From Varroa destructor (Eukaryota > Arthropoda > Arachnida > Mesostigmata > Varroidae): a stretch of DNA of 64,000 nt. Position numbers and translations under genes: made by a program. Positions 14,596 through 27,700 of the stretch are shown here, in pieces. The stretch covers positions 21,737,126-21,801,125 of the forward strand of contig NW_019211455.1 of NCBI RefSeq assembly GCF_002443255.2, read 5' to 3'. Below the pieces are notes generated by a model. The model was not told where the DNA came from, did not search any database, and worked only from the letters and a program-made list of their open reading frames with translations. Positions within the stretch are counted from its first letter, which is position 1; every line of letters starts with the position of its first letter.

Positions 14596-14680
14596 ATGGG
14601 GTTTCTACGAAGGATAACACTCCTTCGAAAAAGGAAACTTCTGCTGGCAGTCCTCTCATGTATGACCGTTGCGCTAGCAG
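14596..14680 (+). CDS. First coding exon: signal peptide of a secreted or membrane protein
   Basis: ATG at 14596 has A at -3 and G at +4, and an in-frame TAG stands three codons upstream. The exon encodes 28 residues plus one base: a basic start (MGFLRRITLLRKRK), a hydrophobic core (LLLAVLSCMTVALA) and an Ala-X-Ala cleavage-type end. This is a textbook signal peptide or signal anchor. It stops exactly at a GTTAGT donor in phase 1. Signal-peptide exons of Ig-superfamily genes commonly end in phase 1, and the next exon I can name, the Ig exon at 56011, begins in that phase. I infer one gene; no transcript confirms it. The exon could instead join another exon I failed to see. Confidence 0.6.
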
Positions 14681-17600
14681 GTTAGTTATTCGTTTCTAAC
14701 TCGAAAAGCTAGAGTTCCCTTGTGATGAAGGAATAGTAGACATGCCAAATAACTTTACTAATGATATATCATTATACTTACATCATCTATGCTGTCCTTA
14801 TTACTTTTAACGAAGAAACAATTTATATGAATAGTGGATGCACGTTCATAGTGGCAAGTGTACACAAAAATATCCTTCATGAACAATATATGTATGGTCT
14901 AGAAAGGATATCTAATGCAAGAGCACGGCGAGCTTGGTTCAGATATTTTTAGAACCCTACATGATTGCATCGTTATTAAGTATCAGTGCTACTGAAACTG
15001 AAAGGACCGCCTGTCTGTGGCCTTAAAATGGCTTGTGGGTCACTAGAATTTGTAGATATAAATCGATAATATAGAGCAGATACTTTTACCCTCAGAGGGC
15101 TCCATTGTGTTAATTTAGTTTGTCCTTAAGTAAGACCATGAATTTACTTTCATTCTTCATGTTTGAAAACGACGCTACACCACCGTTTATAAATAACAGA
15201 GAGGCCGTAACAAAGCATCGTCCACGTTGATATACATTATATATACAAATATATAGTTCTGTGAAATTATTTTGCTTAAATTCACATGTTGCTTTTAAAA
15301 CTGCGATTAACCTATACTATAGGCAAAAGCTATTGGATTATGGTTAATACTTCTAAGAAGTATATGTAGGCTTTAACTATACGAGTAAAAAAATGTATTT
15401 AATAGCAAAACAGACGCGGGGTGAAGTTCCGGAGAGCGCCACTTTACAATGCATATACGTAACCCTGCTGTACGGAGTCTATTTTTTATCGATTATCCCG
15501 CCGAACATTTGTTAAAAACTAGTTTTACCTTAACTCAGACTTTATCTGCTCCGAAAAAAAGGTACACCCGGATACACATCTATTTCCTCTGCATGTTTTA
15601 TCATACACTATGCATTCGTATTTAATAATTGAGTAAAGCGGCTGGGTGCGATTGATGCATAAGTGAGTCGTCGATGCGTCGCGCCACTTGAGGTTGCAGG
15701 TGTTACCAGTAAGTTGATGTGATGCATAGACCTGTCTTTGGATCGCAAGGCTTCTAGTCACTATCTCCATATGAATACTGTACTAATAGTTCCTCTGTGT
15801 CTTTGAATGTGTATTTGTGTGTGTGTGTGTCTAGGTAGTTATAAAGGCGAGTTTCACTCAGTCAAACAAACCTGCCCGTACTATACGAAAATTCACGTTA
15901 ACAAACTCAATAGCTTTCTGTTGCTTGATTCTGCTGTTACTGCAAGCTTGCTGCTTCGGTCTTACCTGTTCGCTCGCTTGCTTACTCACGGCCCGTTCTA
16001 GTAGACCAAATGTTCAAAAGCAAGAGCCAAAGCTACAGAGTTTCGGCTGTCTGCCTACCAATCATTCGGTCATGCAGCCACCCAACCGCTGCTTGCTTTG
16101 TTCATCTGGCTGAAACTACGGACTGAACGAAGGCTTGCTCTTCGAACGAACTGGGTGTAGTAGCAGCAGCTTTGATAAATCTGTTCCTATAGTTGTTGGA
16201 TCCACGATCTCCATAGCCTCGAATGGAGATTGTTTCATGGCCTTCAATGGGTTAAAATCACCCAGTCAAATCTCTCTCTCCCTCTGCCACTCCCGGTCCT
16301 GAACATGTCGTTGGAGGAGAGAGTTGACCGGACTCAGTTTTAGTGTAGATGATTTCGCTTCTTTTCCGTTTACTATAGTGTACTCACGAAACAGGCAACT
16401 GCCTAGGGTTTTACGAGACCAGGATAGATAGCGAATCGTGTCGCATTGCGTTTCTCTTCGACCTTAGTTAGGATCAGGCGACGATTGAAAGGCAAGCAGG
16501 TAATGTCCTTCAGCATAGCAGAGGAGCCTTATGGGTTAGTAGTGGGAAATTGTGCTTGCTTTCTGTTGACGACTGACTATTTGAGAACGAGATGAAAAAC
16601 GAATGATTAAGAGCAGAAAAAAACCCTAAACAAGTTATTGAGGTGGTACAACAATGCATGATTAACACAGATTGACTACAAAATACAAAATCTTATTTTT
16701 ATGCAAGATAAAATCGACGAATGAAAAATTTAACAAATATGTAGATCTGTTGTTCCACAAAAATGTCAGTCAATTGATTATTATAGTCATTGCTTGTAAT
16801 ACTGGAATAGTTGCTTAAGATTCAGGACTCTACTAATCAAATAGAACCATTATTGGAGTTCATTTCACAATTAATAGCCATACAAGAGTACGGCGGTGCA
16901 CCCTTAAGTGAAGCTCTAGTAGAAAATTTATAACATATCTGAAAACTTACCTTTTTTGATACTGAATACGCACCGCTAACTGCACTATGAAAAACGAGTA
17001 TTCACGTATTTATTTTCTGAACGAATCCCTCTGTCTTAAAGAGGCCAAATTCAAGAAAGCGGACTTCGGTGTGGTTTTCTGCCGACTAAGCCATATGCAT
17101 ATGTGATTCAGTTCACACGGCATCAGCACGCCACGACCGATTGACACCAAACGCCAATTGCAATACAGCCATGGGGTCTGCGTGCGTGCCTGCGTGCGTG
17201 TGTTTCAGGCTCGAGGTCTAAAGCTCCCGTATAGAAGCGGAAAATCAGTCGCGTTTGATGACGAAAGTCAACAACCATCGGGGTTATATTCGAAAATCAC
17301 GGCTAAACTAGGTCCGAGCACTACGACAATATTAATCTGCGATCCAAGCCTGCGGATTGCGAGAACGAATTTACGGGCAACGAGGGGATCTCATAGCTTT
17401 GTTGCATTCAGTGGCTAAAGCTAAAGCCTAGGCGGGTGACGCATCAACATAGGCTCGGACATGGATTAAAGACGCAGCGCCAAATGAGGGCAAGAAACGA
17501 TGTTAACCCACTTGACTAAATGCTTTGCGCTGAAGCACTTGAAGCGCAGATGACGGAAAAATGCGCAGCGGTACTCCTACTATTTCATAGGCTTCTTTCA

Positions 17601-20600
17601 AATAGACCAGGTAAACAATAGCATGGTAGACTAATGGCAGTAGTACGATATTGCACCTCATACGCCACGGATTGATATGTCTGTAAAGGGAAGGCTTACG
17701 TTGTATAACGCCTGCTTGCTTACCTATCGAAAATGAAATAACCCGGATCAGTTTGTAGTGGACATCCGTAATTGTGACATAAATATATAGCTCGAGGTTC
17801 CAATCATTTTCCTCCACGTTTTTATTCAACCGTTGGTTATTTAGTCCATATATATGATACATGTAACGTTAAATCGAGTAAAAAGATCACTTTCAACGGT
17901 GCGATAAATAGTAGAAGAGTGATAAACTATCCGCTTTTATTCCATGGTAATTCTGTGTACGAGTAGCTGAGTGGGTAGAAGAGTCAGGGCGTAATAATAT
18001 CCGTCAGAGTCATCGCAGAAAAAAAAATTTGCACCAGCAGATTACGTCTCAGTGTTGGGGTTTATCTGACGAATGATTTTAATTCCGAGATGATCTTCAG
18101 TGGCCAGTGACCATCGAGATTTACTATGTTATACGTCAGAAAGTAATATTTTTTATAATAATTTATCGTTGCCCGTATCCGTTCTACCTAATCGATCTTA
18201 TTTCAGCATCCACATTAAGTCAAACTTACTGTAGACGTTTATTACAGAGCGTCTAAACAGGCCATATCAGTTTCTCGAATTATTTTCTTCAGTACAGTAG
18301 TTTTTGCTTCGGAGCTCGAATCCCTTTCAACTTCGTGGATCCCTTCGTAGAGAAACGAAATATTAAAATAAGCGAAGCGAAAATATTTGTGTAAACAATT
18401 TACGTATGTATGAGGCTTTGAAAAGGGCTTTAAAATGTATGGCATATTTTATCAAGTTTGGCAAATCTCCTACCTAATTTATTGGGGTCGCAATTCTTCT
18501 GCTAAGAAAACTCGGATTTAATTCAATTCAGGTGATTATTCAATATCTGTTCCCGATAAGCTAACGGCTTTTACCCGGGCAATCTAGTTAGAGTTGCTGA
18601 AGATGACTTTTTTTTCTATCGGATGGTAAGATTTTGTGATGTTTAGTTTTCTATTTTATATACCGGCTTGAATAAATTGACTGATATTTGTGCGCTTTTG
18701 TCGTTTTTTTGTTTCTCCACAGTAGACAATAGGCTTTTATCATGCGTTTTTCGGAACATCAACAGTCAAGTGCTTTTACAATTAAATGGTCATAAACGAA
18801 GAAATCACTGTCAAGGAATTGTCCTCTCCGACAGTTTCTCTCAGTGCGCCGGGGCTTTCGGTGTAAATTTGAGCAGTCGCGCCTATCCATATTGTGCAAA
18901 TGGTACCAGTGTTGCGATCGCTTTAAAAGAAACGGCAGATAGAAACATCTTTTCCCATACAGCCGCTATTAGCAGTCGAGCCTCTGCCTATTGTCCCTAT
19001 GTCCTCTCCGCTGAATGTGGCAGTCGGTGCTGTAATGGAGCTATCATGCTTTTCCTCTGCCAGTTTTTACGTTTGCCCAAAGATACTCGTGCACCTGACA
19101 TGAGCGCGAGCCAAACGACAAACTTTTTGTCTTCTCATAGGGACGCAGTACAGTGGAAAGCTTAGTCAGCCGCTGGAAAACATTCGTCTTCACCATCATT
19201 ATTTGCCGTTAAGATAATACCTTATCGTTCAAATAACTTACTTGAAAGAACACAACAAAATTGTTCATAATATCGATGATTAACAAATCGCGGGCTACAG
19301 GTCTTATGGATGTGCTTGACATGACAGTGATGCGTGGTGGAACTTATGGGACTGGGACACTGGAGACACTTGATTTAGATTGTGTCCCTAGATTAAAAAA
19401 AAGAGCTGAATATCAAATGTGAATATTTGATTTTAAGCAGAAACGAATTTCAATTTTAAGCCGCTCTACGTTTGCTGTCGGGTTGTTGCAGGAAGCCAAA
19501 ACTGTTTTAAATTTTTTTTTCCTTAGTAATAACTTCGTAGCTATAAGTAGCTTTTTACATGAAAAGTTTTCATGTGAACGCTTTGAGTGTTCTTGATGAT
19601 ATTCCGTGAAGTTTTTCCCAGATCCTGCGATGCCCGCGACTGTTCATCTACCAATTTAATGTCTGTCAAAAAAGGTCCTGCAAACCTACAGCCAAATACA
19701 GCGAGCTACTATTTTGTTGTTGTAACATACGGTAGGAGACGCGGTTTGGCACTTAGCTAAAGAAATGTCATACCGTCATATACCAGGGGCTTGTCGATTA
19801 TCGAATGTTCCAAATTCCGCAACAACCTTGAGAAAAACACAAGCAAAAAAAATCTCTGAAATAATGCAACCTGTCGATAAGTTTATCATACTGTGTATTA
19901 GATTAAATTTAAGGCAAGTGTTTCTATCTGTAAGCATTATTAGAAAAATCAAATTTAGATTTCATAAACAATTCTTTCATGACGCATATCTATTTATAGC
20001 TGTAACGGATGAAATTTCTATGAAAAATATATCCAACTGTATGGAAAGACCATTTTGTAACATAGTTGATACCACATTTGATATGAATGTTCCGAACTTA
20101 GTTGTTATGCCCACATATAGATATTACATAGAAGTCTCTATGTAGTGTTGTTAACTTAGGGAAATGTTCTATTTTCAACTCAGTTTGAACAAATCGTGTT
20201 CTAATATACAAGCCCTAAGGTCGCATTAGTCCAAAGGAACAGAGATTAATCATGAATCGCATAACAGTGTCATGTAACATAAGTATCATATAATGATACT
20301 GGAAAAATGTCGATAAATCCTAAAAAGCTGCGCATTATTCACTAGAATTTGCATAAGAACCTATCGTAATGTTTGCTTACTCTTTCTAATAAAAATGTAT
20401 GCAGATTTATTACACAAAATTTTGATGACGAAATATCTTATAGATATAAACGAACTGTCTCCTTCCGCTTATCCCGACCCAATGCAAGCTACAGCAAGAT
20501 AGCCATATTCTTAAACTTACAATTGAAAAATAGCCGCTGTTAAAAAACCGGGTCTAATAAAGAACCCCACTCTTCACACAAACCGGCAAGTTTCTGCGAA

Positions 20601-21699
20601 TCCTTCGATTACCAAACTTTCACACGTCCAGCACTATTTGCGATAATAGCATACTATAACGACGTAAGCGAAGAAAATTCTGGGCTTTGTACCTGCTTTG
20701 CGTTTTTGTCGCGTTTTAGTGGTTAGCGATTTTGCGAATTGATTGACTGACTGATTTTTAACACACTGATTACGCTGTAACAACAAATTCATAGGCCTTT
20801 CTGCTATTTGGGGCCCTACTTTGCTCAGACTGGACGATAGATGACGGGGAATCATGGTGAAATTGACGACGACCCATTTTCCTTCCCATAACGGAGACGT
20901 TACAATCGCATTTATAGCTACCAGAGTGCTACATGGACAAGCGCAAATGAAGAATTTCGTCAGTCAGAGCATATGTTTGCTATAAATAAAGGATAACACG
21001 TAATCACATAGAATTAATGGTAAACGACAAGTTTTGCCTGTCTCCACAAAATTCTGAACATATTAATCGTTAGACAGACTTATTAAAGCATAATAATGGA
21101 GCAGCTGTACATAAGATACGATCTTATAGTCAGTCTTCTTCGGCTCCATGTCTTATCATGTCAGGCCCAATCGGGTAACGCCTGCACAACGTAATAGTGT
21201 AGCTTCTAGACTAGAAGACGAGAAAGTAGGGAAGGATATCTGGTATTTTCCTAACATTGGATTGGTATCGCTATCGAATATTTTGATTTACCATTACCAC
21301 AGCTTGGTGTGTGTATATATATATATGTACATAACATTTAATTAATACGCATGCCTGAGTTTCCAACTGTCGCACACACCTTGTCATATACGTAGCCATA
21401 AATATCGCACCGTCGTTACACGCGCTCATGCTCAATACGGTTCAAGCCTCGCCCTTATACGTGAATCCGCCTTCTCGTATTCGGAAATCGTAGTTCATCT
21501 GTGACCTATCTCCTAGAGCCAACTCTGCTGCTACTTTACAGGAAGCGTCACTGTAGCTGCAATTACTCGTAAGTCGGCGCGCATGCGTGTCTGGGTTCTG
21601 GAATTGTGTGTAATGTTCGTCTAACTTAGCCTATTCTACGCAATGACATCTTTCGGTATTTACCACATTGTGCCCAGCAAAAAGGGGTTTCCGTAGGAT

Positions 21700-21746
21700 T
21701 GAGAGCTTTGCCGCGGTGCCGCACAGGCACCACGGCAGAGCTCTCA
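21700..21746. repeat. Long GC-rich hairpin
   Basis: Arms 21700-21720 and 21726-21746 are 21 bases each with a 5-base loop. On the plus strand 19 positions pair as Watson-Crick, one as G-U and one is a C-A mismatch. It is much richer in G and C than its surroundings. Confidence 0.85.
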
Positions 21747-24674
21747 GTAGACTCCATGTGAAGCAGATGGGAATAGTTGACTGTGAGAATAAAACACTTA
21801 AGCATATTTTTTTATGATTGTCTAATTTTGAAAATATCTTGAACATCTCACAGTATAAGTAATGAGTATTTATTACCTTATACCTAGTGGAGAATATCGT
21901 AAACGAATGCAACGATTCACAATGGAACGTTCCTGGCACATGTTGGCATAGCAACATTTGTGCAATCAATTAATTTTTTGATAAATAGCCTTAAGATTTT
22001 TGGCTGAACTCTTGAGCGGTCAGAGCAGTTTCCACTGATTCTGCGAATCCGTGCATTTAGAAACTTAAGATGAGGCTTATTGAATTTTTAAGGTTTACGG
22101 AACTTTGACAGGTCTTTCTCGCTCACAAAAGCATACTTGTGAAATACACTGTCTCCTTCTGGGTAACGCTGAGTTTATTGCAATATTGAGTAATGAATCA
22201 GTACTCGTATGTCCAACAAAGTGAAATAAAAATGGCTAATTTGGGTTGCAGCTGCTTAGATATACCGCAGCTTAGCAATTACCGTTCTCATTTGCTACTG
22301 CAGGTTAAGTTCCAAGGACCTCGTATGGGTATAAATATAGAACGTTCATTGCTGTTCGTTTCTTTTCGACTGTATTTTCGCGCTCCTTTAAAGTTGTCAG
22401 AAGAATTTTTTTGTTTCGTCGAGCTATGTGTACTCTGTCCAACAGCAGCGTTTTCCAGCACCTTGAAACAAAACGTTTGTAGTGATTCACCGAGTTGAAA
22501 GAAAGATCCGTCCATTCGCATTTCCTTGGACTTCATAGAGCCATTCGACAAGTTGCAGGCCTCTCAATGCGTTGCCGCTTGCTATCTGTCACTAGCGTTG
22601 CTGTTGTTTTTTTTTGTTATGTATGAAGATTCCCGTCATTATCTTGTGGTCTATTTGATTTGACCACTAAGCACGACGCGGCAACACAGCGTTCGTTTGG
22701 GGTACAGGTACGGTTGTTGTGGTCGCAGTGAAACACGGGAACATGCATCGAAACTAAATAGGGATCAAAGACATTGCTGGAATCGATCGACTGTCACAGA
22801 CAGTTTGATTATAACCAATAGAATTGCAATTGATGCATTGTGTTTAATGAGCACGAGAGAAGCCAATTATAATAATAACACTGATGAAAATTCAAAACGA
22901 AAAATATCGAGTTTGAGACTATGCGCATGTCTGCAATCGCCTCAGGGACCGACTCACTTTACAGATGGCCCTGATCGTGCTGATCCAGAGGGAATCGAGA
23001 GACCCCCCGAATGACTTTTCCTGACAGTTCTGTAGAACAGCTTACTGTACTGGAAAATAGCGGCCGATCATAGCAAAGGCCAATTTATCCAATCTGTGTA
23101 TATATTAGACATATGTCTAATACAGTAACAGTAGGAGTAGGAATCGTGTTCCAGAATCGCTGATATTGGCCACTAATGTCTGCGGCAGAAGAGTCTCGCA
23201 GACGATGATATTTACCTTTACAGGGTCGTCAACGTCTTCACCACCATCATTTGATCGTGGTTTTCGAAATCGAAATTTCTGAGAAAATGCTAATACACGC
23301 AAACGTCATGTTGAACATTTTCATTTACGATAAGTGTTTAATACGTTCTAAGTAGTTTTTTTTAATTTAAGGTCACTATTGATACTATCATATCATTAGT
23401 CCATTTCGAAACAGTCTAAAGCATTTGGTATTTGCATTGAACGCAATTGTTTTGTTGCTTTCCAGACCTATGCATTTTTAGACCATATCATATGTCAATA
23501 TCTAATGTATTATTTTTTGTCTAACAGGTTTTTACCTAAACTAAGCTCCAGACGATTTGTGACAGGAAGCAAAACAGCCGAAAGTACAGGGGATAAACCG
23601 GAGTAGGGGCTGTCTTCATCGAGTCTCACAATAATGAGCTTTTTCCACGGATTTATAAACAAAAGAAGGGCCGACCCTTCGTCTGCTATCTTCAGTCGTG
23701 TGGGGCACTGAATCTACTTATTTGTGGTAGTTATGATGAGTTCTTTGGTTAACCTGCTGAACAAGACGCGTCAATACGAACGACATAACTGAGTGCAACA
23801 ACATAATCCAACAAAGATTAGACGGGAAGAACGACGCTGAATAATGAACTTTGCAGGAAATCCGAAGGTTTTGTATGAGAAACGGTTATTCTGACGATTG
23901 CGCGGCGTCTTCATGTGGCACGCTGGTACGGATATGGCTAGAGGCAGATTTCCTCATCAATTGGTTTCGCTATTTCTAGAAAAGCGCATGGAGCACGATA
24001 TCATGTTGTCGCCGTAGGGCTTATAGTGAATGAATGAGCATTGCTAATAGGACCCTGGTTATTACTTTTGTTGCAGCGCTGATAGCGCCGCTACTATTGG
24101 GGTGTTTTTGGAGACGTTTCTATTGACGTTGCATTGATGGGCAATGACCTCAACACTCGGCCACTGTTTCTAAGTCACCCGTGAAGCCTTAAGCGTTGCG
24201 AAGTAGAAACGTTGACTTTCGGGAAGGTCCAGGATAAGATGAGCTAAGAGGTGTGAATTTGACATGGTTTTAGAGAAACTGCTGAGAACTATGGTAATTC
24301 TACAAAGCTATAGTGGCGTTCGGTGGCTCATTTCGAATTAGAAGTTACTGTCGTTTTTTGCAATAATGGTCATCGCAAAATTGTTTATAGTGATCCCGAT
24401 ATATACAGTGCAGAGGACTGAAAGTTGGCACGGAACAGGCGATATCGCCACTAGTTGTTTTCCGCGGAGTAAGACTGGTTAACGTTTCAATACGCTTATT
24501 CAAAATTAGGGGTTTCTCTCTAGTTTAATGAGAACATTAAATATTGTTTATATTATTACATAACGCTGTTCATATCCCGCCTCTATAGGTGCGTCGTTAT
24601 GGTTTCGCTTAATATTGGTAACGACACAAGAGAAAGACGAAAAGCTTTATTAAGTAACAGTCGATACAATGGCT

Positions 24675-24716
24675 CATAACCGCGTGCCGAAAATTATTTT
24701 GGCTCACACGGTTATG
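24675..24716. repeat. Imperfect hairpin
   Basis: The 5' arm CATAACCGCGTGCC (24675-24688) pairs with the 3' arm GGCTCACACGGTTATG (24701-24716) with one G-T-type mismatch and a two-base bulge. The spacer itself contains an AAAA-TTA-TTTT mini-stem. Confidence 0.8.
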
Positions 24717-27700
24717 TTACACTGCCGTATGGAGCATACTCTATTGAAACCCAACGACGATTTTGACTTATTTTTTATTACGATACCGCTAGCACCCCTT
24801 CTTTGACATCGATATTAAGATATCAAAGCGGGTTGGCTTAACATCTAGGACATTATTTGTCTTCACTTACAACTGGGGTTTTTCCGCAGTGCAGATTGTA
24901 TTGTATTACAGGGCACTTTTGCAACTTGCCCGATTAAACGGCAAATCCATGTGCTGCGATTTCGACCTGATTTGGCCACAGTCTCTGATATTCTGTGAAC
25001 AAACTGCTGCTACTCTAGCAGTGCGAAACAGTTAATTAGTATTACTTAACCCAATATAATGAGGTACGTGACAGTGCACGCGGCGTAATTATACTCGACA
25101 TGCAAGACACCAGCCTAGAAGGAAGTGGCGGGAAATTCAACCGTTCATGGAAAAGAGTGTCGCTACAAGCCAGCTTCATTTCAAGAACGCCAGAGTGATC
25201 TATGGATAACGTTGTGCACTGTGGATTAGGTATTTTTCTTAAGTATAATACAAACTGCCTCTAAAATATTTATGTATGATTATTTTTAGTAGACGACGAT
25301 TATTAGTCGAGCATGCCGTCATTAATTTCACGATAGATATGGCAATACAAGAATAGATAAATGCTGGTTTCATTATCCAGCTATTATAAAATAGGGACAT
25401 AGCAGCATGCAGAAAATGCGTCCTATGATGGTAATCAATGGCGGTCAAGTAGGCGGCGGATTAAGAACTTTATTGATTCTACAATGAATATTAAGGTTTG
25501 ATGGTTTTACTAGAAGGAAATTTGTTGCGTGATACACCCCATGTACATAGATGCAGCCAGTAAGAAGCAATTGTGTCCGACACATTGACCAGTTCTGTTC
25601 CAGTTGAGAGTGCTAGTAGCCTTCTACTGCTTTGACCATCAGCAGACGACCTTGTTAATGAATTTCACTAGAGGAGCCATATTTATAGACTAACACAATA
25701 TTTGAACACTTTCGGTCCGTCTACGGTTTTCAGGTGCCTGAAAAATTGTATGGGCTTCGTCGTCGATTTATATAAGATAATACAAAATGCGGCCATAGTT
25801 CCTGTCGCCTCCGTTTCACCACGGTCTGTGCGTGTTGCAATACGCTGTCGTTTATATACGTGCGAGTAGATAGCAAGTTCTCCTATTTAACCAGTTGCGT
25901 ACATTCATTAGTCATTTGAAGTTGCCGGCAATAGTGAGGTTTACTTATATGTTTAATACGCGAATGTAGATTGTATAATAAGTTTCTTCGTTTTCTTCTT
26001 ATTGTGACGACCCCGCGTTGCCAAGTTTCGTTGCAACAATTGTTTGATGCAGATGAAAACATACATAGCCATAATAGAATAGTCGTATCTGTTCGTAACG
26101 TTAAGCTTTGGTTGCCTTCAGCATTTTCACTATCGCGATGGCCGTTGTCAATTTTTAACGGCTGACGCGGCGAATGACTTTTCCTGCGTCTCGTCAGTGG
26201 TCTCGAGGCTTCCCACCCTCAAATGGCCCGTTCGCTTTACGGCGATTCGATCTTGCTACTAAATATTCGTCTTGTTTTTATTTGTGATAGAATATGAAGG
26301 ACAAAATAGATAGCATCTGTTACTTCATAACAGCTACTTTAGTTCCTCACTAACCAACGATCTCAATAGAGATGAGATAATTTTGTCGGCTGGATTCCTT
26401 TTTCAGAAACGAAAAGTTTGATGCCGCTCCATAGGGTCGATATGCATAGTACCATTGTAGTTTTGCATTGTTTGTAAATTGCATCACATGAATTTGCCAG
26501 ACTGACGGCGTACGGCATACACGAATTCTGATCCTTAATCGTCAACGTGTGCATTGAGATCATGTTATTGTTTCGGAAATAAGGGCTGCTTGTCTACGGA
26601 TCGTAGTTACATGACGCCTGGCCAGGTAATGCTAAATCGAAGTCCAAATGATATTCGTCTATTGCCTTCCCTGTATTGTTGCAATCAAAATCACAAAGGC
26701 GATACATCGAAGCGTCTAAGTTTCGTTCAAATCTAACTGAACGAGAATCCTCGCTTAAGATACCAGAGCTGATTTGTTGCTTCATTCGAGACCGGAATAG
26801 AAGTCCATTTAGTTGCTGTTGCGATGCCGCTAAAGCACAAGTAGTCTCAAGATGCTGGAGATGACAACTCCTGCTGTTTCCGGCTCCCATCTCCGTTGAT
26901 GGAAAATATTCTATATGTACAAAGCAATGAGCGGTTTGACGAAAGAATCAATATGATGTTGAAACAGACAAACAAAACTAACCAAAGGTACGCATAGTCT
27001 ACGCGTGTGTGTTCGTAACTGTGTGTCGATAGGCCTCCGGTAATATGGGCAGCATAAACGATACGTGTCCTTAGTAATAGCTATCGTAACGAACAGCACC
27101 TGCTGAATCAGTTTATATTTTATACTGAACCACTGACAAACAGAGGCATGCAGACGAGAGATGACCCGGAAAGGATAAGTGAACGATGATGCTGCCGCCG
27201 CCGCCAGCATCGCTGGCGTTCCCGCTGGGTTCAGTAGCATACATCTGCGCACAGCTACCTCCTGGCGGCCAAGATATGTAAGCTTCGTGTTCTGGGCCAG
27301 TACTGCGGCGCCGACGACAGCAGCCTGCGCCAAATAGGTCTAGACGCGCCACAACAAAGCCGTCTCTTATCTCTCTAATAATATTGCTGCTGCTAATTTA
27401 TATTGCTTGTCACTGCCCTCGATTCCAGGCCAATGGTGAACGTTGTGCTGGTACTTGGACCTGGCGTCGGTGCGACATTGTGATGCTACAGGCGAGAATC
27501 AGTTTTCGTTTCATGTTTGGCCTGCAAAAATCAGATGATAATAATTAAAGGTCTAGAGGAAAAAGAAGATGCCGATATTAACAATAGTGATCATGGTGAA
27601 GATGTTGTTGTTGTCGTAGTGGGTCGTTGTTGCAGATGTGAAGGCGGCCGCGAGGTTTGTTGTCTATGGGACGGTTACGAATGGTAGAAAGAGCTACTGT

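Noticed and set aside
15925..16113. Cys/Leu-rich frame like a small secreted peptide
   Set aside because: It starts from TTG in a CT-rich, low-complexity stretch; the apparent signal peptide follows from composition.
17952..18050. tRNA A-box-like string TAGCTGAGTGGGTAGAAGAG, possible tRNA or SINE head
   Set aside because: No B box (GGTTCGAATCC type) follows at the right spacing and no cloverleaf could be drawn.
18668..19165. Longest open frame (165 codons), plus strand, with a partly repeated Ser/Cys-rich region
   Set aside because: It starts from TTG and has no ATG until near its end. No known domain. A frame of this length is about what chance gives across six frames of 64 kb at this composition. 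The internal resemblance (gtcctctccg twice, agcagtcg twice) is weak.
19765..20145. 126-codon ATG frame, plus strand
   Set aside because: Not recognised and no supporting signals; likely chance.
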